64,000 bases of DNA from Blautia sp. An249 (lineage in GTDB: Bacteria; Bacillota; Clostridia; Lachnospirales; Lachnospiraceae), in the NCBI RefSeq assembly GCF_002159835.1, contig NZ_NFJL01000003.1:173595-237594 (forward strand), written 5' to 3'. Shown here one piece after another: positions 9,182-18,655 of the stretch. Every line of letters begins with the position of its first letter. Position 1 is the first letter of the stretch. The translations under genes and the position numbers were made by a program. Below the pieces are notes generated by a model. The model saw nothing but the letters and a program-made list of their open reading frames with translations. It did not search any database and was not told the DNA's origin.

Positions 9182-10672
9182 TTAACTGTAATAATATGCG
9201 TCAAAAATCGCTCCGGCAATGGGAACGGCGGCCTCGCTCCCTGTTCCACCGCTCTCCACGATAATACTCACTGCCAGATCCGGATTTTCCGTATTGGAAA
9301 ATCCCACAAACCAGGAATGACTCTCTCCGGTGTCCGTATATTCCGCAGAACCTGTCTTTCCTGCCACACTGTATCCTCTTCCGTTTAAAGAGGAGGCAGT
9401 TCCGCTGGTAACCACCTGCTGCATCAGTTTATTTAAAAGATTTGCCTCCTGAGTGCTTAGCAGACGTCTGTAAACCTCCGGTTCCGTCCGGCTTACAGAT
9501 TCTCCCTGATAATTCTGCACCTGATCAATCATATAAGGTTTCATCAGCACCCCGTTATTGGCAATTGCACTGGTAATTAAAGCCATATGCATAGGAGATA
9601 CCAGAGTATTTCCCTGTCCGATGGAGGTCTGCATGATCAGAGGATCCCCGGAACTGTTGTTCAGGGAAAAGCTGCTTCTTTTATAATTCATTGTCAGCGG
9701 AAGCTTCTGGTTAAACAGAAGGGAATCTGCCGTATCGTCCAGAGAAGACCCTCCCAGATCCAGTCCCATTTGTGCAAAAGCGCAGTTACAGGAATTGGCA
9801 AAAGAAGAATACAGATCCTGCTGTCCGTGAACAGCTCCTCCGTAACACTGAATCGTATGTTCCTGCCGGGTAATGGTTCCCTGGCAAAGATAGGAAAATC
9901 CCTCCAGAGTTTTATGTTCCCGGTAATAATCCAGAGCCGTCACAATTTTAAAAGTGGATCCGGGAGGATACTGGCCCTGAGTAGCCCGGTTTAAAAGGCT
10001 GCTGTTGCTTTCATCACTGATGAGATATTCCCAGTCACTTCCGATGGTATTGGGATCAAAATCCGGTTTGCTTACCATGGCCAGAATTTTCCCCGTAGAC
10101 GGCTGCAGAACTACCACAGCGCCCCGTCTGTCTCCCAGGGCATTGTAAGCTGTAACCTGCAGATTGGCGTCCAGCGTAGACACTACCGTATCCCCTGTGT
10201 TTTTCTGTTCCTGAAACTGGTTTTTCATCTGTTCCAGGAAAAAGGCATGGGAACTCAATAGCTGAAAATTCGCTTCTGACTCCAGTCCGCTCTTTCCCTG
10301 ATCCGCATATCCTACTGCATGGGCGAAAATATTGGAATAAGGATAGACCCTGGTCTCATTTCCCTCTCCGTCCACATCGGTACGGGCTAGCACTTCCCCG
10401 TCCGAAGAAAGAATGGTTCCCCGGACAACCCGATCGGCAAAGGTGTCCTGTCTGGTATTATAGGGGCTGTTGATAAATTCTTCGCTTTTCACAGCATCAT
10501 AATAAACCAGGTATCCAATCATGGCCACAAAGATAAAAACAAAGAAATACGAAACAATGGCATATTCCCGGTTTTTTGCCCGTTTCTTTTTCTTTCTCAT
10601 TTTTTCATCGTATTTCGCCTGCTTTTTCAGTTCTTTTTGCTGTTTCCTGCTTAAGTCTTTCAAATTCCTCAT
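9182..10672 (-). CDS. Class B penicillin-binding protein (transpeptidase)
   Basis: A peptidoglycan transpeptidase of about 496 residues with one N-terminal membrane anchor (residues about 38-60) behind a Lys-rich cytoplasmic tail. Active-site motifs are in order: SxxK as PPGSTFKIVT, SxN as SNSCN, and KTG as AGKTGSAEYTD followed by SHSWFVGFS. The catalytic domain fills the C-terminal two thirds. It is encoded directly after an FtsW/RodA-type gene and overlaps it by 68 bp, a PbpA-RodA-like arrangement, so the two probably act as a polymerase/transpeptidase pair. An alternative ATG at 10600 would remove the overlap; neither site has a strong ribosome-binding sequence. Confidence 0.92.
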   Translation of the reverse strand: MRNLKDLSRKQQKELKKQAKYDEKMRKKKKRAKNREYAIVSYFFVFIFVAMIGYLVYYDAVKSEEFINSPYNTRQDTFADRVVRGTILSSDGEVLARTDVDGEGNETRVYPYSNIFAHAVGYADQGKSGLESEANFQLLSSHAFFLEQMKNQFQEQKNTGDTVVSTLDANLQVTAYNALGDRRGAVVVLQPSTGKILAMVSKPDFDPNTIGSDWEYLISDESNSSLLNRATQGQYPPGSTFKIVTALDYYREHKTLEGFSYLCQGTITRQEHTIQCYGGAVHGQQDLYSSFANSCNCAFAQMGLDLGGSSLDDTADSLLFNQKLPLTMNYKRSSFSLNNSSGDPLIMQTSIGQGNTLVSPMHMALITSAIANNGVLMKPYMIDQVQNYQGESVSRTEPEVYRRLLSTQEANLLNKLMQQVVTSGTASSLNGRGYSVAGKTGSAEYTDTGESHSWFVGFSNTENPDLAVSIIVESGGTGSEAAVPIAGAIFDAYYYS

Positions 10673-11960
10673 CCTCGTCTTCTCTCAATATATACAGTCC
10701 CTGGATAATTGCCAGCATAATAATTGTACTCATCACAGAACTTCCGCCATAGCTGACCAGGGGAAGGGTAATACCTGTCATGGGAATAAATTTGGTAGCC
10801 CCTCCAATGGTAAGAAATACCTGGAACGCATATTCCGTGCCAAGACCAAGAGCAATCAGTTTATAAAAAGGATTCTTAATCTGCAGAGAAATATTTACAA
10901 TCATCAGAAAGAAACTCATGCAGACCAGAATCATACAAATGGCAAAAAGTCCGCCCAGTTCTTCACAAATGGCACTGAATATAAAGTCATCCGTTACCAC
11001 GGGAATACTTTTGGGAGAGCCCTGGCACAGTCCCATGCCGAACCAGCCTCCGGTTCCGATGGCAAAAAGCGACTGAACAATCTGATAGCCTTCCTCATTA
11101 TAAACTGCCATGGGATCCTTCCAGGCCACCACTCTCTGACGGACATGTCCGAACAGAAAATAAGCGATTACCGACGCCCCTGCGCCTCCGCCGAATCCGA
11201 TGGCCAGATAACGCAGTTTTTTCGTCGCTACATAAATCATAACCAGGTAGGTAATAAAGAATACCGCCGCGCTTCCCAAATCCCGGCAGAAAACCAGAAT
11301 CAGCACATGCAGACCGCCGATAATCGTAGCCTTTACCACCTGGGAGAAACTGGCATCATTCCACAGAAGAGCCGCCATAAAGAAAACGAAGGTAATTTTA
11401 ATAACCTCCGTGGGTTGAAAGCCCATGATAGAAAGCTTGGCTCCATACGTGGTCTGGGCCAGAACCAGCACCATCGTCAGCAGCAGGATACCCGCGCCTG
11501 CGTAAACCCAGGTAAGCTTTTTCAGAAATTTCATTTTCCGAATCATAACCGGAATAATAAGACTTAAAATACAGGCTGCCGAAACAATCAGAAGCTGCTT
11601 ATTGGCCTTCTCCATATCCAACCGGCAAAGCATAATAAAGCCGATGCTAAGAAGCATACACATATTGTTAATCAGAAGCAGCGAAGCCTTTTTATAAAAT
11701 ATCCGGAATAAAATCTGTACGGCGGCGAACAGTCCTGTCATTTCCACATAAAACAGAATCACCTCAAAGTCCTCTGTAATCAGATAGATATTTAAAAACG
11801 CCGTAAAATTCATAAAGAACGTAAGCATAATCTGTTTCCGCAGCAAATGGCGCTTCTCCTGTTCATCTGTGTAGCGGAACATATGAAAGCACTGAAAAGT
11901 GTATAGAATCATAAGCGTCAGAATCAGATATTTTGATAATTCAATAATTACATTTATCAC
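10605..11960 (-). CDS. FtsW/RodA/SpoVE family peptidoglycan polymerase
   Basis: A 451-residue polytopic membrane protein of the SEDS family, which polymerises lipid II into glycan strands during elongation, division or sporulation. About ten hydrophobic segments are visible, with family signatures GFQPTEVIKI, FVFFMAALL, CRDLGSAAVFFITYL and the C-terminal FIPMTGITLPLVSYGGSS. The C-terminus is cytoplasmic and acidic/basic. The downstream gene is a class B PBP that overlaps it, giving the cognate pair. Which of FtsW, RodA or SpoVE it matches cannot be settled by eye. Confidence 0.94.
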   Translation of the reverse strand: MINVIIELSKYLILTLMILYTFQCFHMFRYTDEQEKRHLLRKQIMLTFFMNFTAFLNIYLITEDFEVILFYVEMTGLFAAVQILFRIFYKKASLLLINNMCMLLSIGFIMLCRLDMEKANKQLLIVSAACILSLIIPVMIRKMKFLKKLTWVYAGAGILLLTMVLVLAQTTYGAKLSIMGFQPTEVIKITFVFFMAALLWNDASFSQVVKATIIGGLHVLILVFCRDLGSAAVFFITYLVMIYVATKKLRYLAIGFGGGAGASVIAYFLFGHVRQRVVAWKDPMAVYNEEGYQIVQSLFAIGTGGWFGMGLCQGSPKSIPVVTDDFIFSAICEELGGLFAICMILVCMSFFLMIVNISLQIKNPFYKLIALGLGTEYAFQVFLTIGGATKFIPMTGITLPLVSYGGSSVMSTIIMLAIIQGLYILREDEDEEFERLKQETAKRTEKAGEIR

Positions 11961-11968
11961 GTTTCCAC

Positions 11969-14158
11969 CTACTCTACTCCCCGTTTGAAATGCCCTTTTG
12001 TAAAATCGCGGGCCGGGGGTTCTGTCTCATACTTATAAGTATCTGTAAAATCTTTTAAAACTTTTTTTACTTCCGCCTGGTTTTCCACTGTAAAAGCCAT
12101 CCGAAGAGATGCCGGCTGAAGGTTCTCTGCCTGTTTCCATTCTGCCAGAAGGCCATACGGCAGATGGTTGTAAATCACGTTATAACACTTTTGATTTTCC
12201 CCATTCTGCCAGGGATCGCAGACACAGACAACGGGAAACTTTTTTCCCTTCCGGTCTTTCATATAAACCCGGCCGCCTTCCCTGGTGCACCGGTACAGGT
12301 TCTTCCGGACACACTGAGCGGAAACCATCAGGGGCAGATACCCGTAAATCATAAGCTCACTGCTGTGGTTATCCCGGTGAAGCAGCTCTTTGTAATTCAG
12401 TTCCAGGGGAACACCGTCACGGAGAACGGATTTCTCCCCAAAAAATACCTGTGCCTCCCGGTTCCAGGTATACAGAGAAGGATCCATTACACAGTAAGAA
12501 CTCCATCCCCTTTCCCAAAGGGCGCCAAAGGCTTCCAGAGAAGATACGTAAAATCCTTTTGCCCCCTTCTCCAGAGCTTTTTCCATACGGCTGAGAATCT
12601 CAGTGGGAATTTCTCCCCTTACTATTCTGGGAAGCAGCAGATACAGCTCTTTTTCATTATGAACGCCCTTTTCCAGGGCTTCTTCTATACAGGAGAGCGG
12701 ACCGTAAATTCCTGCCAGCTCCCGGCACTTTAGACAGGCCGCAAACTGCTCCCTGGTTTCACAGCTTGCATACAGCGGCAGGGAAGATACCCTGGTCTTT
12801 GGTACAGACTGGTTTCCGGATAGTTTCTGATGCTCTTCTCTGACAGGAAGAATTCTCCGATAAGAGGAGAGAATCTGCTCCTGTAACTGCTCCAGGGCTT
12901 CTCTTCTCATACGGGAGAGCACCTTCATGGGGATGAAAATATTCTCATCCATTTCCAGATGGAATTCTTCAAAGCAAAAAGGCGTGTTGCCCAGTTTATT
13001 CATCTGTTCCAGAATCCGCTCCCTGGTCACCGGCTGTTTCTGCGCCTTTTGCACCAGTCCGTCTGTAAGGGTCACCTGATTTTTCCCGAAAGATACCTCT
13101 AGTATAGCAGGACTTTCCGAAAAGAGTATTAAATTTCCCTTAATTTTTTCTTGTTTCTTTCTAATCTCAAAAGTCTCTCTGGTTGTCTTTTTTTCATTTT
13201 CAAAGGCCATCATCCAGGGACCGTTATGCTGTTTATAATACCCCTGGTTAAAGCCTCCCCGGCTGAAAAGCTCCTGCAGAAGCCTTTCATCCTCTTCTTC
13301 CGTCTGATAGGCCGCTTTTATCAGTTCTTCCTGATCCGGTTTTCCCTGAAACTGTCTTTCCAGTTCCAGATACCGATCCAGATATTTTCTGTAGACGGAA
13401 ACCACTCCCGAGGTATAGGCTGCCTGCTTCATTCTTCCTTCAATTTTGAAAGAAGAACATCCTGCCTGTATAATTTCAGGCAGCAGTTTCAGAGCGCATA
13501 AATCTTTGGGACTTAAAAGATGGGTGCTCTTTTTATAGGTTTTTCCATCCCGGGAAGGCTGGTAGGGAAGCCGGCAGGGCTGGGCACAGCGCCCCCGGTT
13601 TCCGCTTCTGCCTCCCAGAATGCTGCTGAAGAGACACTGGCCCGAGTAGCAGTAACAAAGGGCCCCGTGTATAAACACCTCCAGTTCCAGGGGACTGGCC
13701 CGATGGATTGCCTTTAATTCCTTCAGAGACAGTTCTCTGGCCGGCACCACCCGGCTGGCTCCTTCCTCTTCCAAAAGCTTTACCGAATGAATGCCGGTTA
13801 CCGTCATCTGGGTGCTGGCGTGAAGAGGCAGACCGGGAAAATTCCTGCGGATAAAACGCAGTACCCCGAGATCCTGAACAATCACACCATCCAGCCCCCG
13901 TTCATAAAAAGGAGCCAGGTATTCATATAAGAGTTTTTCCATTTCCTGATTTTTCAAAAGCGTATTTACTGTCAGATAAAGTTTTTTACCATAAATATGG
14001 GCTTCATCGATAGCAGCAAGGAGCTCTTCTTCTCTGAAATTCTGTGCATAGGCTCTGGCCCCGAATTTCTCTCCTCCTGCATAGACAGCATCTGCGCCTG
14101 CGTAAATGGCGCCGAGGAAACTTTCGTAAGAGCCGGCGGGCGCTAACAGTTCTATCAT
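11969..14158 (-). CDS. U32 family peptidase/RlhA-like protein with DUF3656 region
   Basis: About 729 residues. The N-terminal U32 domain starts MIELLAPAGSYESFLGAIYA and includes GADAVYAGG, and the signature EVFIHGALCYCYSGQCLFSS followed by RGRCAQPCRLPY supplies the Cys set thought to hold an Fe-S cluster. The long C-terminal half fits the DUF3656/RlhA type. RlhA in E. coli hydroxylates C2501 of 23S rRNA; many relatives are annotated as collagenase-like peptidases, and the true role here is not settled. The start at 14158 is chosen from the conserved N-terminus; the open frame extends 43 codons upstream without support. It is followed by the FtsW-type gene after 8 bp. Confidence 0.85.
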   Translation of the reverse strand: MIELLAPAGSYESFLGAIYAGADAVYAGGEKFGARAYAQNFREEELLAAIDEAHIYGKKLYLTVNTLLKNQEMEKLLYEYLAPFYERGLDGVIVQDLGVLRFIRRNFPGLPLHASTQMTVTGIHSVKLLEEEGASRVVPARELSLKELKAIHRASPLELEVFIHGALCYCYSGQCLFSSILGGRSGNRGRCAQPCRLPYQPSRDGKTYKKSTHLLSPKDLCALKLLPEIIQAGCSSFKIEGRMKQAAYTSGVVSVYRKYLDRYLELERQFQGKPDQEELIKAAYQTEEEDERLLQELFSRGGFNQGYYKQHNGPWMMAFENEKKTTRETFEIRKKQEKIKGNLILFSESPAILEVSFGKNQVTLTDGLVQKAQKQPVTRERILEQMNKLGNTPFCFEEFHLEMDENIFIPMKVLSRMRREALEQLQEQILSSYRRILPVREEHQKLSGNQSVPKTRVSSLPLYASCETREQFAACLKCRELAGIYGPLSCIEEALEKGVHNEKELYLLLPRIVRGEIPTEILSRMEKALEKGAKGFYVSSLEAFGALWERGWSSYCVMDPSLYTWNREAQVFFGEKSVLRDGVPLELNYKELLHRDNHSSELMIYGYLPLMVSAQCVRKNLYRCTREGGRVYMKDRKGKKFPVVCVCDPWQNGENQKCYNVIYNHLPYGLLAEWKQAENLQPASLRMAFTVENQAEVKKVLKDFTDTYKYETEPPARDFTKGHFKRGVE

Positions 14159-14191
14159 ACCCCTTTTCCGTCCTTTCTTTTTCCAAAGATA

Positions 14192-14220
14192 AAACAAAGG
14201 GATTACCGAAGCAATCCCTT
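14192..14220 (-). terminator. Candidate terminator after zapA
   Basis: AAGGGATT (14197-14204) pairs with AATCCCTT (14213-14220) around a CTTCGG-containing loop. On the minus strand it is followed by TTTGTTTTATC. It would partly separate zapA from the U32 gene. Confidence 0.5.
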
Positions 14221-14234
14221 CCACTATGTATATT

Positions 14235-14645
14235 TTAATCCTGCAGCATTTCGTCCAGTTCCTTTTCCAGTTCGCTGATTCTGGCACGGAGGCTGTTTTT
14301 CTCTTCTTCTTCCTGATTCAGTTGTTTCTGTGACGCCTCAATCTGCACCTGCAGGGAAATCAATTCATGTTTTAAATCATACATTTCCTGATCTTTCTGC
14401 TGCAAATCCTGTTCGTAAATCTCGGCCTGCCTTTTGGCTTTAAAATAATCGTCCGTAATATTTAAACTTAATAATGTGTGTTTCGTTTCCATGGGCTGCC
14501 GGGAATATCCGGGCATCTCACTTAATTCTGCTATTTTTCCATTCATATAAGACGCTACTTTTTGAAAATATTCTTCTGATTCGTAGCCCCCCAGCGTAAT
14601 AATCTTACCACCTATGATTACTTGTGCTGTGTTCTTTGCTGCCAT
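14235..14645 (-). CDS. zapA: Cell division protein ZapA
   Basis: A 136-residue protein. ZapA binds FtsZ and stabilises the division ring. The N-terminal domain shows the typical VIIGGKIITLGGYESEEYFQ followed by VASYMNGKIAEL, and residues 70-134 form a long coiled coil rich in Glu, Gln and Lys, longer than in many homologues. It has its own candidate sigma-A promoter and a GGAGG ribosome site, and lies between ruvB and the U32 gene, an order shared by many Clostridia. Function is assigned by family. Confidence 0.88.
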   Translation of the reverse strand: MAAKNTAQVIIGGKIITLGGYESEEYFQKVASYMNGKIAELSEMPGYSRQPMETKHTLLSLNITDDYFKAKRQAEIYEQDLQQKDQEMYDLKHELISLQVQIEASQKQLNQEEEEKNSLRARISELEKELDEMLQD

Positions 14646-14684
14646 AGTACAAGCCTCCTAAAGTTCTTTCTCAATCTTACTTCT

Positions 14685-14712
14685 ATTATAATCGAATTTT
14701 GTCAAAAGACAA
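14685..14712 (-). promoter_or_regulatory. Candidate sigma-A promoter of zapA
   Basis: On the minus strand, TTGTCT (14707-14712), a 16-bp spacer and a perfect TATAAT (14685-14690) stand about 40 bp before the zapA ATG. The -35 overlaps a small TTGTC/GACAA inverted repeat at the end of ruvB that might act as a weak terminator. Confidence 0.5.
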
Positions 14713-14716
14713 CCTT

Positions 14717-15715
14717 TTATTTCGGTTTTGTAATTCCAAGGTGTGAATAGGCCAGGTCTGAGGCCACTCTTCCCCTGGGCGTGCGGTTCAGAAAACCGTT
14801 TTGCAGAAGATAGGGTTCATAGACGTCTTCCAGTGTTCCCGCATCTTCTCCGATTGCTGCCGCCAGGGTTTCCAACCCCACAGGACCGCCCTGAAAATTC
14901 AGGATAAGGGTTTTCAGAATTTTCCGGTCGTTCTTATCCAGTCCGTGCTGATCCACTTCCAGGAGATCCAGAGCAAAGACAGCCACTTCGTAAGTAATCT
15001 TTCCGTCGTACTTCACCTGAGCAAAATCCCGCACTCTTTTTAAAAGACGGTTGGCAAGACGGGGCGTTCCCCTGGAACGACCGGCAATCTCTTCGGCTCC
15101 TCTTTCCTCAATTTCCACATTTAAAACTTCTGCAGAACGCAGTACAATGGTTTTAAGCTCTTCCCGGGTATAAAATTCCAGGCGATGCATCACTCCGAAT
15201 CGATCCCGCAGGGGCGCTGTCAGAAGTCCGGCTCTGGTTGTAGCTCCGATCAGGGTGAACTGGGGCAGATCCAGACGGATGGAACGGGCAGAGGCTCCTT
15301 TCCCGATTACTATATCAATGGCAAAATCCTCCATTGCGGGATAAAGAACCTCCTCCACCTGTCTGTTTAAACGGTGGATTTCATCTACAAACAGTACGTC
15401 TCCCTCCTGGAGGTTGTTTAATATGGCTGCCATTTCTCCCGGTTTTTCTATGGCTGGGCCGCTGGTAACCTTCAGATGCACCTGCATTTCATTTGCAATA
15501 ATTCCTGCCAGAGTGGTCTTTCCCAGTCCCGGAGGGCCGTAAAACAGCACATGATCCAGAGCATCTCCCCTCTGTCTGGCCGCTTCGATATAAATTTTCA
15601 GGGTGCTTTTGATTTTTTCCTGTCCGATATATTCGTCCAGAAGCTGCGGGCGCAGATTGCCCTCCAGTTTCAAATCTTCTTCTGTGACATCCGTAGTAAT
15701 GATTCGTTTTTCCAT
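14717..15715 (-). CDS. ruvB: Holliday junction branch migration helicase RuvB
   Basis: A 332-residue AAA+ motor that, with RuvA, drives branch migration of Holliday junctions. The family start [15 protein letters not shown] is followed by Walker [12 protein letters not shown], Walker [13 protein letters not shown], sensor 1 [10 protein letters not shown] and the arginine-finger region APLRDRFGV; the C-terminal winged helix ends with [12 protein letters not shown]. Length is standard. It lies 12 bp downstream of ruvA, forming the usual ruvAB unit. Confidence 0.98.
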   Translation of the reverse strand: MEKRIITTDVTEEDLKLEGNLRPQLLDEYIGQEKIKSTLKIYIEAARQRGDALDHVLFYGPPGLGKTTLAGIIANEMQVHLKVTSGPAIEKPGEMAAILNNLQEGDVLFVDEIHRLNRQVEEVLYPAMEDFAIDIVIGKGASARSIRLDLPQFTLIGATTRAGLLTAPLRDRFGVMHRLEFYTREELKTIVLRSAEVLNVEIEERGAEEIAGRSRGTPRLANRLLKRVRDFAQVKYDGKITYEVAVFALDLLEVDQHGLDKNDRKILKTLILNFQGGPVGLETLAAAIGEDAGTLEDVYEPYLLQNGFLNRTPRGRVASDLAYSHLGITKPK

Positions 15716-15727
15716 TTCCCTACTCCG

Positions 15728-16333
15728 TTACATATTCTTCAGCGCTGCCTTCAGCAACGTTTCCACATCCATTGTGTCTGCATGATCGACTTTCTGAACG
15801 GCTCTGAGAGCGTCTGCGCCCCCATAGCCCAGTGCCCTTAATGCCTCCACAGCCTCCTGCTTCGCATTGCTGATCTGCATTCTTTCTGGTTCCTTCTCTT
15901 CATTTGCAAGTTTCTGTTCAAAAGCATCCCGGAGATTTAACTTATCTTTTAATTCCAGAATCAGCTTCTGTGCCGTTTTCTTTCCCACTCCGGGGGCTTT
16001 GGAAATGGTTTTCACATCATCGGACAAAACTGCAAAACGCAGCTCATCCGCACTTAGCCCGGAAAGAATCCCCAGGGCTGCTTTGGGACCGATTCCATTT
16101 ACTCCCAGAAGCAGTTTAAATACCTCCAGTTCGTCTTTCTGCCAGAATCCATAGAGCTGTACCGCATCCTCCCGCACATGAAAATAAGTATGTACTTTTA
16201 CCTTTTTCCCGGGTCTTCCTCCCCGGTCCAGATGGGAAACCGGCATGGCGATTTCATATCCCATTCCCTGATTATCAAGGATAATTCCATGCTCTGTAAT
16301 CTCTGTAATCTCTCCTGTAATATATGCTAACAT
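15728..16333 (-). CDS. ruvA: Holliday junction DNA-binding protein RuvA
   Basis: A 201-residue tetrameric junction-binding protein. The OB domain begins MLAYITGEITEI, the two helix-hairpin-helix motifs are visible as LLGVNGIGPKAALGIL and SKAPGVGKKTAQKLI, and the C-terminal domain III (ALRALGYGGADALRAV) contacts RuvB. It is one base from the upstream Gx-transporter gene and 12 bp from ruvB, so it is likely cotranscribed from the Rnf/NusG-II side. Confidence 0.98.
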   Translation of the reverse strand: MLAYITGEITEITEHGIILDNQGMGYEIAMPVSHLDRGGRPGKKVKVHTYFHVREDAVQLYGFWQKDELEVFKLLLGVNGIGPKAALGILSGLSADELRFAVLSDDVKTISKAPGVGKKTAQKLILELKDKLNLRDAFEQKLANEEKEPERMQISNAKQEAVEALRALGYGGADALRAVQKVDHADTMDVETLLKAALKNM

Positions 16334-16334
16334 T

Positions 16335-16820
16335 CTATTTTTCTACTCCTATCCGTCTCTTTACCTGATCGGCAGCCACACCAATGGCAAGACCTGTCAG
16401 GAACCCGGCCATAAAATACACCGGAAAATAATAAAACAAATGAAAATTTTCCACGATCAGAGAGGCTGCTGCAAGCTGTCCCAGATTGTGGCTGATTCCT
16501 CCGGCAATGCTGACTGTCACCAGACTGAACCGGTTTACCTTTTTTAACAGGGTCATAACGCCCAGGCTTAAAACCGCACCGCAGAAGCTGTATACAATCG
16601 AAAATAAATTTCCAAATAAAAATCCCAAAGTTAAAATACGGACAGAAGAAACCAGCAGCGCCTCTTTGGGGCCATAGAAATACAATGCCAGAATTACGGC
16701 TAAATTCGCCAGTCCCAGTTTAATTCCCGGAACGGGAAAAACAGGAAGAAGCGTATCCACATACCCCAGTATCATGGCAACTGCTGAAAACAGTCCTAAA
16801 TAAGCAAGTCTTTTATTCAT
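16335..16820 (-). CDS. Gx transporter family membrane protein (HepPP_syn_1-like)
   Basis: A 161-residue integral membrane protein with five or six hydrophobic helices. It begins MNKRLAYLGLFSAVAMILGY and carries the signature PVFPVPGIKLGLANLAVI seen in proteins once called heptaprenyl diphosphate synthase component I and now grouped with Gx or ECF-type S components. It follows the NusG-II protein gene by 25 bp, downstream of rnfB. From memory, the same two families occur together in flavin-based extracellular electron transfer loci (EetA/EetB). Its substrate is unknown. It is translated one base ahead of ruvA. Confidence 0.82.
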   Translation of the reverse strand: MNKRLAYLGLFSAVAMILGYVDTLLPVFPVPGIKLGLANLAVILALYFYGPKEALLVSSVRILTLGFLFGNLFSIVYSFCGAVLSLGVMTLLKKVNRFSLVTVSIAGGISHNLGQLAAASLIVENFHLFYYFPVYFMAGFLTGLAIGVAADQVKRRIGVEK

Positions 16821-16845
16821 GTTTTTGCCTTATCTGATTTTCAAA

Positions 16846-17208
16846 CTACGCCACATCATCTAACTGATCCGGCGACTTTTCTCCCTGGGAAACCAGCTCA
16901 ATAACTACTTTATTGGGAAGACAAATAATAGAACCTCCGTCTTTTCCCACTGGTTTCTGCTTCATACATAAATGATCCGGACAATCCGCTTCAATCATTC
17001 GAACCTTCTGATCCTGTATCTGACAGATATTTGTCTGATTAATGGAAATTGTCTGATCTTCATTAAGAGAGTACTCTCCATACAGCGTTCCGTCTACAGT
17101 AATTCGAATGTATCCGCCGCCGGAGGGTCTGTAATGAAAAAAAAGAAAGGATGCGGCCAGAAAAATCCCGGCCACAACTGCCAAAAAAAGTTTATCTGCC
17201 TTTTTCAT
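16846..17208 (-). CDS. NusG domain II-containing membrane-anchored protein
   Basis: A 120-residue protein with an N-terminal membrane helix (residues 7-25) and an extracytoplasmic beta-rich NusG-II-like domain. The diagnostic Cys pattern is ADCPDHLCMKQ followed by GGSIICLPNKVVIEL. It is not a transcription factor; it lacks the NGN and KOW parts of true NusG. Proteins of this type often accompany Rnf or flavin-based electron transfer genes, and here it lies directly behind rnfB and before the Gx-transporter gene. Its biochemical role is not established. Confidence 0.82.
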   Translation of the reverse strand: MKKADKLFLAVVAGIFLAASFLFFHYRPSGGGYIRITVDGTLYGEYSLNEDQTISINQTNICQIQDQKVRMIEADCPDHLCMKQKPVGKDGGSIICLPNKVVIELVSQGEKSPDQLDDVA

Positions 17209-17226
17209 ACTTTCTCCTGAAATACA

Positions 17227-17252
17227 ATAGCGTCAGAACATACTGACGCTAT
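17227..17252. terminator. Hairpin between rnfB and the NusG-II gene
   Basis: A perfect 10-bp stem, ATAGCGTCAG (17227-17236) with CTGACGCTAT (17243-17252), encloses a 6-nt loop. The T-tail on the minus strand is weak (TTGTATTTC), so it may act as a partial terminator or an mRNA-stabilising end for the rnf transcript. Confidence 0.55.
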
Positions 17253-17280
17253 CATATCACAGGAAGTATAAAAAAGCAAA

Positions 17281-18066
17281 CTATTGAATAGCCTGACGCG
17301 GGCATACTTCTTTACATGCCCCGCAGTCTGTACATTTTTCATAATCAATGTGGGCACAGAAATCCGTTACGGTTACTGCGCCGTTCGGACAGGTTTTCTC
17401 ACATTTCTTACAGCCAATGCAGCCAACCTCACAATTTGCGGTGACCTCTTTTCCTTTTCCTCTGGAAGCACATACTACCTTTGTCTGCTGTGCGTAAGGA
17501 ATCAGCTCAATCAAATGACGCGGACATTTTTCCACGCATTTTCCGCAGGCTTTGCACTGTTCTTTATCCACTTTGGCAATTCCGTTTACAATATGGATGG
17601 CATCAAAGGGACATGCCTTAACGCAGCTTCCAAATCCCAGACATCCATAGACACAGCCTTTGGCTCCGCCTCCCGGAACAAAAGCCATCATTTCACAGTC
17701 TTCCACTCCTGTATAATCAAAGGTTTCCTGAGTCTTCTCACAGTCTCCGGCACATTTTACAAATGCAACCTGACGGACCGTCTCTGTCAGCTCTTCTCCC
17801 ATAATTTCCGCAATGGCTTTCCCCACTGGTTCGCCGCCCACCGGACAGGCGTTACAGGGAGCCTCTCCCTTTGCAATAGCTGCCGCCAGACCGTCACAGC
17901 CGGCATATCCGCAGCCGCCGCAGTTATTTCCCGGCAGCATTTCCCGAACGGCGATTTCCCGTTCATCTACTTCAACGGCAAACTTTTTGCCGGCAATTCC
18001 CAGGAAAATCCCGATAAAGAGGCCTGTTCCTGCAACAATCACTGTTGCAATGATAATCGCTGTCAT
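17281..18066 (-). CDS. rnfB: Rnf complex subunit RnfB
   Basis: A 261-residue iron-sulfur subunit that passes electrons from ferredoxin into the Rnf complex. It has an N-terminal membrane helix (about residues 2-24), a [4Fe-4S] domain NNCGGCGYAGCDGLAAAIA followed by PCNACPVGG, then ferredoxin-type clusters CKACGKCVEKCP, CIGCKKCEKTCP and CTDCGACKEVCP. It is the last gene of rnfCDGEAB. Length is typical for clostridial RnfB. The stop lies just before a hairpin. Confidence 0.97.
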   Translation of the reverse strand: MTAIIIATVIVAGTGLFIGIFLGIAGKKFAVEVDEREIAVREMLPGNNCGGCGYAGCDGLAAAIAKGEAPCNACPVGGEPVGKAIAEIMGEELTETVRQVAFVKCAGDCEKTQETFDYTGVEDCEMMAFVPGGGAKGCVYGCLGFGSCVKACPFDAIHIVNGIAKVDKEQCKACGKCVEKCPRHLIELIPYAQQTKVVCASRGKGKEVTANCEVGCIGCKKCEKTCPNGAVTVTDFCAHIDYEKCTDCGACKEVCPRQAIQ

Positions 18067-18079
18067 ACTGTTCTCCTCC

Positions 18080-18655
18080 TTAAATTAATCCTGAAAATCC
18101 GAAAAAGGAAATAGCCATCAGTCCTGCAGTCAGCAAAACGATCGGAAATCCCTGGAATGCTTTCGGAATATCATTGTATTCGATTTTTTCCCGGATACCT
18201 GCCATAATCACAATGGAGATTGTGAAACCTACTGCAGTAGCCAGTCCGTTGATAGTTCCTTCCAGAATATTATAGCTGTCCTGAACATTGATGATTGCCA
18301 CACCCAGTACGGCGCAGTTGGTGGTAATCAGAGGCAGGTAAACACCCAGACTCTTATAAAGGGCAGGCATGGATTTCTTTAAAAACATTTCCACAAACTG
18401 TACCAAAGCCGCAATGATCAGAATAAATACAATGGTCTGCAGATAAGACATACCGGCAGGCTCCAGTATCAGTAAATAAATCACACTGGTAACAAAGGAA
18501 GAAAGGGTGATAACGAAAATAACGGCTGCACCCATACCCGCTGCCGTATTAATTTTTTTAGAAACGCCAAGGAAGGGGCACAGTCCTAAAAACTGGCTCA
18601 GAACCACGTTGTTTACAAGGGCTGCTCCAATTCCAATCATTAATAATTCCTTCAT
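18080..18655 (-). CDS. rnfA: Rnf complex subunit RnfA
   Basis: A 191-residue integral membrane subunit with six predicted helices. It begins MKELLMIGIGAALVNNVVLS, followed by GLCPFLGVSKK with the membrane Cys that, with its RnfE counterpart, is thought to bind an Fe-S centre inside the membrane. The start at 18655 is set by the family N-terminus and by the ATGA overlap with the rnfE stop; an earlier in-frame start adds nine non-conserved residues. Part of the ion-translocating core. Confidence 0.97.
   Translation of the reverse strand: MKELLMIGIGAALVNNVVLSQFLGLCPFLGVSKKINTAAGMGAAVIFVITLSSFVTSVIYLLILEPAGMSYLQTIVFILIIAALVQFVEMFLKKSMPALYKSLGVYLPLITTNCAVLGVAIINVQDSYNILEGTINGLATAVGFTISIVIMAGIREKIEYNDIPKAFQGFPIVLLTAGLMAISFFGFSGLI

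Noticed and set aside
10521..11567. A 348-codon open frame on the plus strand
   Set aside because: It is antisense to the FtsW/RodA and PBP genes and shows no motif; the minus-strand proteins are certain.
14159..14287. N-terminal extension of the U32 protein
   Set aside because: It overlaps the zapA coding end and a hairpin; the family begins at MIELLAPAG.
17284..18114. A 276-codon open frame antisense to rnfB
   Set aside because: Composition follows from the complementary strand of the Cys-rich rnfB; no start signal or family.
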